The notes: generated from the sequence alone by a model not told the origin. A DNA stretch of 64,000 nucleotides from Kitasatospora cheerisanensis KCTC 2395 (GCF_000696185.1 NZ_KK853997.1:5193602-5257601); one strand, 5' to 3'. Positions 28,748 through 37,455 are shown, numbered from the stretch's first letter. Translations and numbers: made by a program.

Positions 28748-29182
28748 TCAGTGCTCGCCCGGCTCGGCGCTGGTGACCAGCTCGGTCAGCACGCCGCCGC
28801 AGTCCTTCGGGTGCAGGAAGGTGATCCGGGAGCCCATCGAACCGCGCCGCGGCTCCTCGTACAGCACCCGCACGCCCTTCGCCCTGATGTCGGCGGCGTC
28901 GCCGTCCACGTCGGCGGTGCCGAAGGCGATGTGGTGCACGCCCTCGCCGTTCTTGGCCAGCCACTTGGCGACCGTCGAGTCGTCCCGGGTGGGCTCCAGC
29001 AGCTGCAGGTAGGAGGCGCCGCCGTCGCCGGTGTCGTTGATCTTCAGCATGGCCTCGCGGACGCCCTGCTCCTCGTTGACCTCGGAGTGGAACACCTCGA
29101 AGCCGTACGTGGACCGGTAGAACTCGACGGTGCGGTCCAGGTCGAAGCAGGCGATGCCGATGTGGTCGATGCGGGTCAGCAC
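28748..29182 (-). CDS. mce: Methylmalonyl-CoA epimerase
   Basis: Interconverts (S)- and (R)-methylmalonyl-CoA between propionyl-CoA carboxylase and the B12 mutase. The 144-aa protein of the vicinal oxygen chelate fold has the paired metal-ligand blocks IDHIGIACFDLD and GVHHIAFGTADVD and the C-terminal FLHPKDCGGVLTELV. The GTG at 29182 (MLTRIDHIG) was chosen because it has a GGAGG site; the open frame extends 13 codons further. It is divergent from the thiolase. Confidence 0.95.
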   Translation of the reverse strand: MLTRIDHIGIACFDLDRTVEFYRSTYGFEVFHSEVNEEQGVREAMLKINDTGDGGASYLQLLEPTRDDSTVAKWLAKNGEGVHHIAFGTADVDGDAADIRAKGVRVLYEEPRRGSMGSRITFLHPKDCGGVLTELVTSAEPGEH

Positions 29183-29440
29183 AGAGAACCTCCGGGGGCG
29201 GGGCCGGGACGGGAACGGCACCCAGTGCAGCGCATCCGCCGAGCCGGGCGCCAGCGGCTCGCCTTGCGAGTCTGCTCACATCGGAGTCCCGCCGGTGGAA
29301 CTTCCCGCAACTGACACGGTGTTCACTGGAAGGTGCCAGTAGCGCTGATCACATCCTCGCGGCGGTGACGCGGCGGTGACCGATCAGTACATTGACCGCA
29401 TCCCCATACCCTCTGGTCCGACGCGCGAAGGGGCTCGTCC

Positions 29441-30631
29441 ATGACTACTTCTGTGATCGTCGCAGGTGCGCGCACGCCGATGGGCCGGCTGCTCGGCTCG
29501 TTGAAGGGCTTCTCCGGCGCCGAGCTGGGCGGCTTCGCCATCAAGGCGGCGCTGGAGCGGGCCGGCGTCTCCGGCGAGCAGGTCCAGTACGTGATCATGG
29601 GCCAGGTGCTGCAGGCCGGCGCCGGCCAGATCCCGGCGCGACAGGCCGCCGTGAAGGCCGGCATCCCGATGAACGTCCCGGCGCTCACCATCAACAAGGT
29701 GTGCCTGTCCGGCCTCGACGCCATCGCGCTGGCCGACCAGCTGATCCGCGCCGGCGAGTTCGACATCGTGGTGGCCGGCGGCCAGGAGTCGATGACCAAC
29801 GCGCCGCACCTGCTGCCGAAGTCCCGCGAGGGCTTCAAGTACGGCGCGATCGAGATGCTCGACGCGATGGCGCACGACGGCCTGACCGACGCCTACGAGA
29901 ACATCCCGATGGGCGAGTCGACCGAGAAGCACAACACCCGGCTCGGCATCGGCCGCGAGGTGCAGGACGCCATCGCCGCCGCCTCCCACCAGCGCGCCGC
30001 CAAGGCCCAGGCCGACGGCGTGTTCGAGGCCGAGATCGTCCCGGTGGCGATCCCGCAGCGCAAGGGCGAGCCCGTGCTGTTCAGCCAGGACGAGGGCATC
30101 CGCGCCGACACCACGGTCGAGGGCCTGGCCAAGCTGCGCCCGGCCTTCGCCAAGGACGGCACCATCACCGCCGGCACCTCCTCGCAGATCTCCGACGGCG
30201 CCGCCGCGGTCGTGGTGATGAGCAAGGCCAAGGCCGAGGAGCTGGGCCTGAGCTGGATCGCCGAGATCGGCGCGCACGGCAACGTCGCGGGCCCGGACAA
30301 CTCGCTGCAGTCGCAGCCGTCCAACGCGATCAGGCACGCCCTCGCCAAGGAGGGCCTGGAGGTCGCCGACCTCGACCTGATCGAGATCAACGAGGCGTTC
30401 GCCGCCGTCGCCCACCAGTCGATGAAGGACCTGGGCGTCAGCGACGGGATCGTCAACGTCAACGGCGGCGCGATCGCGCTCGGCCACCCGATCGGCATGT
30501 CCGGCGCCCGCGTGGTGCTGCACCTGGCGCTGGAGCTCCAGCGCCGCGGCGGCGGCGTCGGCGCGGCCGCGCTGTGCGGCGGCGGCGGCCAGGGCGACGC
30601 CCTGATCGTCAAGGTCCCCGCGCAGGGCTGA
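29441..30631 (+). CDS. Acetyl-CoA C-acetyltransferase (thiolase)
   Basis: A biosynthetic/degradative thiolase of 396 aa. Nucleophile Cys88 (NKVCLSGLDA), the His of GHPIGMSGAR and the C-terminal Cys in ALCGGGGQGDA are all present, as is NEAFAAVAH. It feeds acetoacetyl-CoA and acetyl-CoA exchange beside the epimerase and meaB. Transcribed with meaB (91-nt gap). Confidence 0.93.
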   Translation: MTTSVIVAGARTPMGRLLGSLKGFSGAELGGFAIKAALERAGVSGEQVQYVIMGQVLQAGAGQIPARQAAVKAGIPMNVPALTINKVCLSGLDAIALADQLIRAGEFDIVVAGGQESMTNAPHLLPKSREGFKYGAIEMLDAMAHDGLTDAYENIPMGESTEKHNTRLGIGREVQDAIAAASHQRAAKAQADGVFEAEIVPVAIPQRKGEPVLFSQDEGIRADTTVEGLAKLRPAFAKDGTITAGTSSQISDGAAAVVVMSKAKAEELGLSWIAEIGAHGNVAGPDNSLQSQPSNAIRHALAKEGLEVADLDLIEINEAFAAVAHQSMKDLGVSDGIVNVNGGAIALGHPIGMSGARVVLHLALELQRRGGGVGAAALCGGGGQGDALIVKVPAQG

Positions 30632-30722
30632 CCGTCCGTCAGGTCCCCGCGGGGCGGCGCACCGCCGCCCCGCGGGGCATCCGTCTTTCTGCCTTGAGTT
30701 CTGTGCTGCGAGGAGCAACCCG

Positions 30723-31676
30723 ATGGCCGATGTGGCGACGCTGGTCGAGCAGGCCCGGCAGGGCCGCCCCCGGGCGGTGGCCCGGCTGATCACCCTGGTG
30801 GAGAACGCCGCCCCGGAGCTGCGCGAGGTGATGGCCGCGCTGGCCCCGTACAGCGGGCGGGCGTACACGGTGGGCCTGACCGGCTCGCCCGGGGTGGGCA
30901 AGTCCACCTCGACCTCCGCGCTGGTGAGCGCCTACCGCCGGCTCGGCAAGCGGGTCGGGGTGCTCGCCGTCGACCCGTCCTCGCCGTTCTCCGGCGGGGC
31001 GCTGCTCGGCGACCGGGTGCGGATGCAGGAGCACGCCACCGACCCGGAGGTGTTCATCCGCTCGATGGCCACCCGCGGCCACCTCGGCGGCCTGTCCTGG
31101 GCGGCCCCGCAGGCGCTGCGGGTGCTGGACGGGGCGGGCTGCGACGTGATCCTGGTGGAGACCGTCGGCGTCGGCCAGTCCGAGGTGGAGATCGCCGCGC
31201 AGGCCGACACCTCGGTGGTGCTGCTGGCCCCCGGCATGGGCGACGGCATCCAGGCCGCCAAGGCGGGCATCCTGGAGATCGGCGACGTGTTCGTGGTCAA
31301 CAAGGCCGACCGGGACGGCGCGGACGCCACCGCCCGGGAGCTGAACCACATGCTGGGCCTCGGCGAGTCCCGGCAGCCCGGCGACTGGCGGCCGCCGATC
31401 GTGAAGACCGTGGCCGCCCGCGGCGAGGGCGTGGACGAGCTGGTCGAGGCGCTGGAGAAGCACCACGGCTGGCTGGCCGAGACGGGCGAGCTCGCCGTCC
31501 GCCGCCGCCGCCGGGCCGCCCAGGAGGTCGAGGCGATCACGCTGGCCGCGCTGCGCGCCCGGATCGGCGACCTGCGCGGCGACCGGCACCTGGACGCGCT
31601 GGCCGGTCAGGTCGCCGAGGGCACCCTCGACCCGTACTCCGCCGCGGACCGGCTGGTCGCCGAACTGACCGGCTGA
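30723..31676 (+). CDS. meaB: Methylmalonyl-CoA mutase-associated GTPase MeaB
   Basis: G3E-family GTPase that loads coenzyme B12 onto and protects acyl-CoA mutases. The 317-aa protein has the P-loop GSPGVGKS at residues 54-61, the switch region ETVGVGQSE and the base-recognition motif NKAD. It could serve the IcmA mutase 13 kb downstream as well as methylmalonyl-CoA mutase elsewhere. Confidence 0.95.
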   Translation: MADVATLVEQARQGRPRAVARLITLVENAAPELREVMAALAPYSGRAYTVGLTGSPGVGKSTSTSALVSAYRRLGKRVGVLAVDPSSPFSGGALLGDRVRMQEHATDPEVFIRSMATRGHLGGLSWAAPQALRVLDGAGCDVILVETVGVGQSEVEIAAQADTSVVLLAPGMGDGIQAAKAGILEIGDVFVVNKADRDGADATARELNHMLGLGESRQPGDWRPPIVKTVAARGEGVDELVEALEKHHGWLAETGELAVRRRRRAAQEVEAITLAALRARIGDLRGDRHLDALAGQVAEGTLDPYSAADRLVAELTG

Positions 31677-31686
31677 GCGGGGCGGT

Positions 31687-32202
31687 TCAGCTCCGGCCGC
31701 GCAGCCCCCGCAGGTGCTCGACGATCGGGGCGAGGGCGCTGTACATGGCGTCCAGCTGCTCGTCGGTGAGGCGGTCGACGAAGTGCTCGCGGACGCTGCG
31801 CACGTGGTCGGGGGCGACCTTGCGCAGCGTCTCCCAGCCGAGGTCGGTCAGGTGCGCGTAGAGGCCGCGGCGGTCGCCGGGGCACTCCTGGCGCAGCACC
31901 AGGCCGGCCGTCTCCATCCGGGTGATCTGGTGGGAGAGGCGGCTCTTGGACTGCAGGGTGGCGGTGGCCAGGTCGGTCATCCGCATCCGCCGCTCGGGGG
32001 ACTCGGAGAGCACCACGAGGATCTCGTAGTCGTTGATGGCGAGGTTGTGGGCCTGCAGTTCCCGGCTCAGCTGGTGTTCGAGCAGCTTCCCGACCTCCAG
32101 GTGGGCGCGCCAGAACCGCTGCTCACGCGCGTCGAGCCACGGGACCTCCTCCTCCGGGCGGGAGGAGGGGACCGCAGGCGCTTCGGTCACAGGAGTATCC
32201 AT
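31687..32202 (-). CDS. MarR-family transcriptional regulator
   Basis: A 171-aa winged-helix regulator: ELQAHNLAINDYEILVVLSE, the recognition region DLATATLQSKSRLSHQITRM and the wing RQECPGDRRGLYAHLT. It is divergent from the MBL-fold hydrolase and likely controls the shared 195-nt region. TATACT lies exactly 7 nt before the ATG, so the message is probably leaderless. Confidence 0.92.
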   Translation of the reverse strand: MDTPVTEAPAVPSSRPEEEVPWLDAREQRFWRAHLEVGKLLEHQLSRELQAHNLAINDYEILVVLSESPERRMRMTDLATATLQSKSRLSHQITRMETAGLVLRQECPGDRRGLYAHLTDLGWETLRKVAPDHVRSVREHFVDRLTDEQLDAMYSALAPIVEHLRGLRGRS

Positions 32203-32209
32203 GCGTCCG

Positions 32210-32250
32210 AGTATAGCCGAGGTTGTTCAATGTTGTACGAGTTCACAACC
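32210..32250. promoter_or_regulatory. marR -10 element and inverted repeat
   Basis: Minus-strand TATACT (32215-32210) is a good -10 hexamer, 7 nt from the MarR ATG. Next to it GGTTGT (32221-32226) and ACAACC (32245-32250) form an inverted repeat enclosing TTGTAC, where a MarR dimer could bind and block its own promoter. Confidence 0.45.
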
Positions 32251-32384
32251 GGCAGTCGGAGGTAAAGGTCCGACCCCCGTCGGACCGATCGCTCCGTATC
32301 CGCACAACCGCCCTCCCGCCTGGCCGAATTGAAACGGGCATGCTCAATTTGCGGGGTGCAGTCGGATGGTGACGGCATGTTAGG

Positions 32385-32390
32385 CATAAT
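32385..32390 (+). promoter_or_regulatory. -10-like hexamer of the MBL-fold gene
   Basis: CATAAT ends 7 nt before the ATG at 32398, with no ribosome site: probable leaderless start. Confidence 0.45.
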
Positions 32391-32397
32391 CGCGCCC

Positions 32398-33390
32398 ATG
32401 ACGACGCGGAGCGCGAACTTCCATTCGATAGCCGACGGCGTGTACGCCTGGCAGCCCCAGCAGCGCGGATGGGGCCTGGCCAACTGCGGCCTGGTCGCGT
32501 CCGACACCACCGCGCTGTGGATCGACACCCCGTACGACCGGAAGCTGGCCGGCCAGTTCCTGGACCGCACCCGCGCCGTGCTCCGCAAGGGCGTCACCGT
32601 CGACCGCATCCTCGTCACCCACGCCAACGGCGACCACATGTGGGGCGCCGGCGTCCTCCCCGACGCCGAACTCATCACCACCCACGAGGCGCTGCACCAC
32701 ATCGCCTACGAGCCGACCCCCGAGCAGCAGCACTCCCTGCTGAAGACCCTCGACCCGGCCAGTGACACCGGCTCCTACCTGCACGAGCACTTCGGCTGCT
32801 TCGACTGGTCCGACACCCCGGCGATCCAGCCCGACACCGTCTTCACCGGCGAGCTCGAACTCCGCGTCGGCGACATCCCGGTGCAGGTCAGCAGCCTCCC
32901 GCCGGCCCACACCAGCGGCGACCTGATCGTCCACCTGCCCACCCGCTCCACCGTGTTCACCGGCGACATCGTGTTCGGCTCCACCGCCACCCAGCCCGGC
33001 GACCACCCCGTGCACTGGGCCGGCCCGCTCGGCAACGTCATCGCCGCCGTCGAACGCGTCCTCGCCACCGGCGCCGAGACCATCGTCCCCGGCCACGGCC
33101 CGCTGCTCACCCGCTACGACCTGCGCGCCCACGCCGAGTACCTCGGCCACGTCCGCGACCGCGCGCACGCCCTGCACGCCGCCGGCGTCCCGGTCGCCGA
33201 CGCCGCGCAGACCGTCATCGACGAACGCCGCTACCCCGAACTCGGCCTGCCCGAGCGGCTGCTGGTCACCATCGCCACCGAGTACCGGCACCTCGACGGC
33301 AGCGAGCCGCCCGCCATGCTGGAGGTCTTCGGCCGGATGGCCGGCCTCGCCCGGCAACACGGCGCCGACAACGCCGCCAGCACCGTCTGA
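32398..33390 (+). CDS. MBL-fold metallo-hydrolase
   Basis: A 330-aa metallo-beta-lactamase-fold enzyme. The metal motif reads THANGDHMWG, that is HxNxDH rather than the common HxHxDH, a variant seen in one MBL subgroup; further ligands are in FTGDIVFG and VPGHGPL. The substrate is unknown. ATG 32398 is preferred to ATG 32377, whose extension would contain a TTA codon. It ends 37 nt before the conservon. Confidence 0.87.
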   Translation: MTTRSANFHSIADGVYAWQPQQRGWGLANCGLVASDTTALWIDTPYDRKLAGQFLDRTRAVLRKGVTVDRILVTHANGDHMWGAGVLPDAELITTHEALHHIAYEPTPEQQHSLLKTLDPASDTGSYLHEHFGCFDWSDTPAIQPDTVFTGELELRVGDIPVQVSSLPPAHTSGDLIVHLPTRSTVFTGDIVFGSTATQPGDHPVHWAGPLGNVIAAVERVLATGAETIVPGHGPLLTRYDLRAHAEYLGHVRDRAHALHAAGVPVADAAQTVIDERRYPELGLPERLLVTIATEYRHLDGSEPPAMLEVFGRMAGLARQHGADNAASTV

Positions 33391-33427
33391 CCCCCGACCC
33401 GCGACGACGACACCCCCCGAGGACCCC

Positions 33428-34846
33428 ATGGTCGTGATCGTGCTCGCCCTGCTGGCCGGCGCCGCCCTGACCGCAGGACCGCTGCTGTGGTCCGCCCGGC
33501 GCGCCGCCCACACCGCCCGCGCCGCCGAACAGCGCGCCGCCGACGCCGAGCAGCGCTGCGCCGCCGCCGAACGCCGCGCCGCCGACGCCGACAACCGGGC
33601 CCGCACCGCCACCGCCCGCGCCGACGACGCCGAGGACCGCGCCCACGGCGCCGACACCGAGGCCCGCGCCGCCGAGGCCCACCGCACCGTCGCCGACGCC
33701 CGGTACGCCGCCGCGGTGCGCGAACTCGGCCACCTCGCGCACGAGCGGATCCCCGCCGCGGCCACCGCGCTCAACCACCCCAGAACGCCCGTCCCCGGAC
33801 CGCTCGACACCACCGGCGGCACCGACGAGCTCCACCACGCCCTGGACACCGCGCTCACCGCCGCCGTCCGGGCCGTGCTCGCCGAGCGCGAGCGCACCGA
33901 CGCCGCCGCCCGGGCCGCGCTGCGCGGCGCCGCGTCCAAGATCCAGGCCCTGCTGATCCAGGTCCGCTCGCTGCTGGAGGAGATCCAGCTCAGCGTCGAC
34001 GACCCGCGCCTGCTGGCCCTCGACTTCCGCAACGAACTGACGCTGCGCCGGGTCCAGTCCCTCGCGGTCCTCTCCGGCGCCTGGCCCGGCATGACCCGGG
34101 AGGACTCGCCGCTCGCCGAACTCTGCGTCGGCGCCCAGTCCCGGGTGGCCGGCTACGCCCGCATCGAGATCACCAACCACCTGCGCGAACCCCGCCTCGC
34201 GGTGGCCGCCCGCGCCGCCGAGCCGGTCGCCATCGCGCTCGCCGAGATCCTCGGCAACGCCACCGCCTACTCGCACCCCGAGACCCGGGTGGTGGTCTCC
34301 ATCGAACAGGGCAGCGCCGGCGCCCTAGTGGTGGTCGACGACATGGGCGTCGGCATGGAACCCGACCAGCTGGAACGGGCCGGCGACCTGCTCGACGGCC
34401 AGGCCGAGGTCCTGCTCACCGAACTCGGCGACCCGCCGCAGGCCGGCTTCGCCGTCGTCGGCCTGCTCTGCCGGCAGTTCGGCTTCGGCTGCCGGGTCGA
34501 ACCGTCCCCCTACGGCGGCGTCCGGGCGATCCTCCGGCTGCCCGCCGACCTGCTCACCCTGACCGACCCGGCCGCCCCGCTCTCCGCGCTCGCCCCCCGT
34601 CCGATCACCCAGACCACACCGGTGTTCGACGCGGGCGACGCGCTGCCCACCCGCAAGCGCCGCAGCCCGCGCGTCCCGCAGCAGGACGCGCCGTCCCCCC
34701 TCCCGTCCCCGGCGGGCAGCACCCCCGACCGGGCCCGCTCCGCATGGTCCGCCCTGCAGTCCGGCACGCTCGCCGGCCGCAGCGCCGCCCACACGAGCCC
34801 GGGCCCCGAAGGACCCGCCGCACCCGAAGGAGTCGAAACCCCGTGA
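33428..34846 (+). CDS. cvnA: Conservon protein CvnA (sensor-kinase-like ATPase)
   Basis: First gene of a conservon, the four-gene Streptomyces unit that forms a membrane complex resembling a eukaryotic G-protein system. The 472-aa protein has one N-terminal membrane helix (VIVLALLAGAALTAGPLLW), an Ala/Glu/Arg coiled coil, then a histidine-kinase-like ATPase domain (EILGNATAYSHPET, VVDDMGVGME, GFAVVGLLCRQFG) and a disordered Pro-rich tail. It lacks the large extracytoplasmic sensor of longer CvnA proteins. The stop overlaps cvnB by 4 nt. Confidence 0.92.
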   Translation: MVVIVLALLAGAALTAGPLLWSARRAAHTARAAEQRAADAEQRCAAAERRAADADNRARTATARADDAEDRAHGADTEARAAEAHRTVADARYAAAVRELGHLAHERIPAAATALNHPRTPVPGPLDTTGGTDELHHALDTALTAAVRAVLAERERTDAAARAALRGAASKIQALLIQVRSLLEEIQLSVDDPRLLALDFRNELTLRRVQSLAVLSGAWPGMTREDSPLAELCVGAQSRVAGYARIEITNHLREPRLAVAARAAEPVAIALAEILGNATAYSHPETRVVVSIEQGSAGALVVVDDMGVGMEPDQLERAGDLLDGQAEVLLTELGDPPQAGFAVVGLLCRQFGFGCRVEPSPYGGVRAILRLPADLLTLTDPAAPLSALAPRPITQTTPVFDAGDALPTRKRRSPRVPQQDAPSPLPSPAGSTPDRARSAWSALQSGTLAGRSAAHTSPGPEGPAAPEGVETP

Positions 34847-35262
34847 CCGCCCAGCTCCGCCGCCACACCGAGGACCTCTCCTGGGTCCTCACCCCGCTGC
34901 TCGACCTGCCCGGCGTGCAGAACGCCGTCATCGCCACCGGCGACGGCCTGGTCACCGGCCACTCCGCCGACCTCGGCCGCGACAACGCCGACCGGGTCGC
35001 CGCGATGACCGCCTCGCTGCACGCCGCCGCCCGCGCCTTCACCGTCGCCTTCACCGAGGCCGAGCAGGTCCGGCTCACCCAGACCGTCGTCGAGTCCGAC
35101 CTCGGCTACGCCGTCGTCACCCCGGCCGGCGCCAACTCCTCGCTCGCGGTGTTCGCGATCCCCGGCGCCGACCTCGGCACCATCGCCTACCAGATGCAGG
35201 TCCAGGTCGCCGCGCTCGCCAGAGCACTCGCCAGCCCCGCCCGGGAGGCGAGCGGGACATGA
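34843..35262 (+). CDS. cvnB: Conservon protein CvnB (roadblock/LC7 domain)
   Basis: A 139-aa roadblock/LC7 protein (LTPLLDLPGVQNAVIATGDG, LGYAVVTPAGANSSLAVFAI). In conservons it binds CvnD and modulates its GTPase activity. Start GTG 34843 overlaps the cvnA stop, and its stop overlaps the cvnC start by 4 nt. Confidence 0.93.
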   Translation: MTAQLRRHTEDLSWVLTPLLDLPGVQNAVIATGDGLVTGHSADLGRDNADRVAAMTASLHAAARAFTVAFTEAEQVRLTQTVVESDLGYAVVTPAGANSSLAVFAIPGADLGTIAYQMQVQVAALARALASPAREASGT

Positions 35263-35618
35263 CCACACCCAGCGGGCCCCGCCGCCGGCTCGTCCCGGCC
35301 TACCTCGCCACCCAGGGCCGCGAACTCGCCCCCGGCCGGCAGACCCTGGACCGGCTCAGCATCCTGCACGCCGCGGCCGACCTCCCGGCCGGCCTCGGCG
35401 GCGAACACCGCCAGTTATGGGAACTCGTCCGCCCCGGCGCACTGACCGTCGCCGAGGCGGCCGCCCACCTCCGGCTCCCGGTCAGCGCGACGATCTTCAT
35501 CGCCGCCGACCTGGCCGAGCGCGGCGCCCTCCAGGTGCGCGCGCCGATCCCCTCCGCCCAGCCGGTCAACCGGGACCTCGCCGAAAGGCTCCTCAGTGGA
35601 CTTCGCGCCCTCAAGTAG
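35259..35618 (+). CDS. cvnC: Conservon protein CvnC (DUF742), with a TTA codon
   Basis: A 119-aa DUF742 protein (RLVPAYLATQGRE, GALTVAEAAAHLRLPVS), a winged-helix-like fold. Leu53 is encoded by TTA (35415-35417), the codon read only by the bldA tRNA, which is abundant late in development. I found no other in-frame TTA codon in this window. Because the cvn genes overlap, a block here could also lower cvnD and P450 translation. Confidence 0.93.
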   Translation: MTTPSGPRRRLVPAYLATQGRELAPGRQTLDRLSILHAAADLPAGLGGEHRQLWELVRPGALTVAEAAAHLRLPVSATIFIAADLAERGALQVRAPIPSAQPVNRDLAERLLSGLRALK

Positions 35619-36213
35619 CACGGGCAGCAGGCCTGTGTACCTGCCCGCCACCGACCCGATCCTGATGAAACTCATGGTCACCGGGCCGTTCGGCGTCGGG
35701 AAGACCACCTTCGTGCGCTCACTGTCGGAGATCCCGACGCTGCACACCGAGGAGACCATGACCGCCCAGGGCATCCCGGTCGACGACACCGCCCGGATCC
35801 CCGGCAAGACCGCCACCACCGTCGCCGTCGACTTCGGACGGCTCACCCTGCCCGGCGGCGACCTCGTCCTCTACCTCTTCGGCACCCCCGGCCAGCGCCG
35901 CTTCCTCCCGCTCTGGGAGGACCTCGCCCGCGGCGCCCTCGGCGCGCTCGTCCTCGCCGACACCCGCCGGCTCGCCGACGCCTTCGACGCCATGGACCTC
36001 ATCGAGGAAGCCGGCCTGCCCTACGCCGTCGCCGTCAACCGCTTCCCCGACACCCCGCCGATCGAACTCGACAAGATCCGCGCCGCGCTCGACCTCGACC
36101 CCGCGACCCCGCTGATCGAATGCGACGCCCGGGAACGCGAAGGCTGCCTGGACGCCCTGATCGCCCTCACCGAGCACGTCCTGGACCGCCTCCCCCAGGA
36201 GACCGCCCCATGA
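35596..36213 (+). CDS. cvnD: Conservon protein CvnD (Ras-like GTPase)
   Basis: A 205-aa GTPase of the MglA/Ras-like group. P-loop GPFGVGKTT, switch threonine region KTATTVAVDFGR and G3 FGTPGQRRF are clear. The usual NKxD motif is replaced by NRFPD, a change I recall as usual in CvnD. The GTG start at 35596 gives the typical MDFAPSSS N-terminus and overlaps cvnC by 23 nt. Confidence 0.93.
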   Translation: MDFAPSSSTGSRPVYLPATDPILMKLMVTGPFGVGKTTFVRSLSEIPTLHTEETMTAQGIPVDDTARIPGKTATTVAVDFGRLTLPGGDLVLYLFGTPGQRRFLPLWEDLARGALGALVLADTRRLADAFDAMDLIEEAGLPYAVAVNRFPDTPPIELDKIRAALDLDPATPLIECDAREREGCLDALIALTEHVLDRLPQETAP

Positions 36214-37385
36214 CCCGCACCGCCCTCTACGGCCCGCAGTTCGCCGCCCGGCCGCACGACCACTACGCCCGGCTGCGCGACCGCGGACCGCTCGCCCCCG
36301 TCGAACTCGCCCCCGGCATCGACGCCTGGCTGGTCACCGACTACCACGTCGCCCTGGAGATCCTCCGCGACACCGACACCTGGACCCGCGACCCGCGCGC
36401 CTGGCAGGCCACCCAGCCCGCCGACTCGCCGATCCTGCCGATGATGGGCTGGCGCCCCACCGCGCTGTTCTCCGACGGCGCCGCGCACGCCCGCTACCGG
36501 CAGGTCATCACCGACAGCATCGGCATCCTCGAACCCCACCTGCTGCAACGCGACACCACCGCCGTCGCCGAACAGCTCATCGCCGAATTCGCCGGCACCG
36601 GCAAGGCCGACCTGCTCGGCCAGTACGCCTACCGCGTCCCGCTGCTGATCCTCACCTCCTGGTACGGCGTCCCCGACCAGGACATCGACCGGATCAGCTC
36701 CGCGATCTACCGCTCCTTCGAATCCTCCACCGGCGCCGCCGCCGCGTACGCCGACCTGGTCGCCGTCATCACCGGCCTGGTCGCCGAACGCCGCGCCGCA
36801 CCCCGGCACGACCTGATCTCCGCCTTCCTCAACCACCCGGCGCGACTCGCCGACGAGGAAGTCGTCCGGCACATCACGCTGACCCTGATGGCCGGCCACG
36901 AACCCACCGCCAACCTCACCGCCAACGCGCTGCTGCGGATGCTCTCCGACGACCGCTACGCCGGCTCGCTGCACAGCGGCGCGATGACCGCGCACGACGC
37001 GGTCAACGAAGTGCTCTGGAACGACCCCCCGCTGTCCAACTTCGCCCCGCACTACGCCCGGCGGAACATCGTCTTCCACGGCACCGCACTCGGACCCGAC
37101 CAGCCCGTGCTGGTCTCCTACGCCTCCGCGAACGCGCAGGCCGCACTGCCCGCGAACGAGAGCGAGTCGCTCGGCGGCTCCTACGCGCACCTCGCCTGGG
37201 GCGCCGGCCCGCACCGCTGCCCCGCGAGGCAGCCCGCCGTGCTGATGGCCGTCACCGCGATCGAGTACCTCATCAGCCGCCTCACCGACCTCCGGCTCGC
37301 CGTCCCGGCGGACGAGATCCTCTGGCGCCCGGGGCCGGTCCACCGGGCCCTGGTCTCCCTGCCGGTGACGTTCACGGCGCTGTAG
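36210..37385 (+). CDS. Conservon-linked cytochrome P450, CYP157-like, lacking the ExxR arginine
   Basis: A 391-aa P450 whose start overlaps the cvnD stop by 4 nt, so it is the fifth conservon gene. Heme-ligand Cys337 lies in WGAGPHRCPARQ and the I helix has LMAGHEPTAN in place of the usual AGxDT. The K helix reads E267-V-L-W270: the otherwise near-universal arginine of ExxR is tryptophan. CYP157 enzymes of Streptomyces conservons are known to lack ExxR, so this is probably a CYP157 member. Its reaction is unknown. Confidence 0.92.
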   Translation: MTRTALYGPQFAARPHDHYARLRDRGPLAPVELAPGIDAWLVTDYHVALEILRDTDTWTRDPRAWQATQPADSPILPMMGWRPTALFSDGAAHARYRQVITDSIGILEPHLLQRDTTAVAEQLIAEFAGTGKADLLGQYAYRVPLLILTSWYGVPDQDIDRISSAIYRSFESSTGAAAAYADLVAVITGLVAERRAAPRHDLISAFLNHPARLADEEVVRHITLTLMAGHEPTANLTANALLRMLSDDRYAGSLHSGAMTAHDAVNEVLWNDPPLSNFAPHYARRNIVFHGTALGPDQPVLVSYASANAQAALPANESESLGGSYAHLAWGAGPHRCPARQPAVLMAVTAIEYLISRLTDLRLAVPADEILWRPGPVHRALVSLPVTFTAL

Positions 37386-37446
37386 GGGAGCGCACGGACA
37401 GCGGGTGCACGACCAGGGGCGCGGGGCCCCCGGTCGGTGCGCTCCC
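37386..37446. terminator. Bidirectional terminator between P450 and AIM24 genes
   Basis: GGGAGCGCAC (37386-37395) pairs perfectly with GTGCGCTCCC (37437-37446); an inner GACC...GGTC stem adds a second arm. It lies directly after the P450 stop, between convergent genes. Confidence 0.6.
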
Positions 37447-37455
37447 GGTCTCGCG

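Noticed and set aside
32377..32397. Earlier ATG for the MBL-fold gene, adding a TTA codon
   Set aside because: ATG 32398 has a -10-like CATAAT at leaderless spacing overlapping the extension, so the TTA would not be translated.
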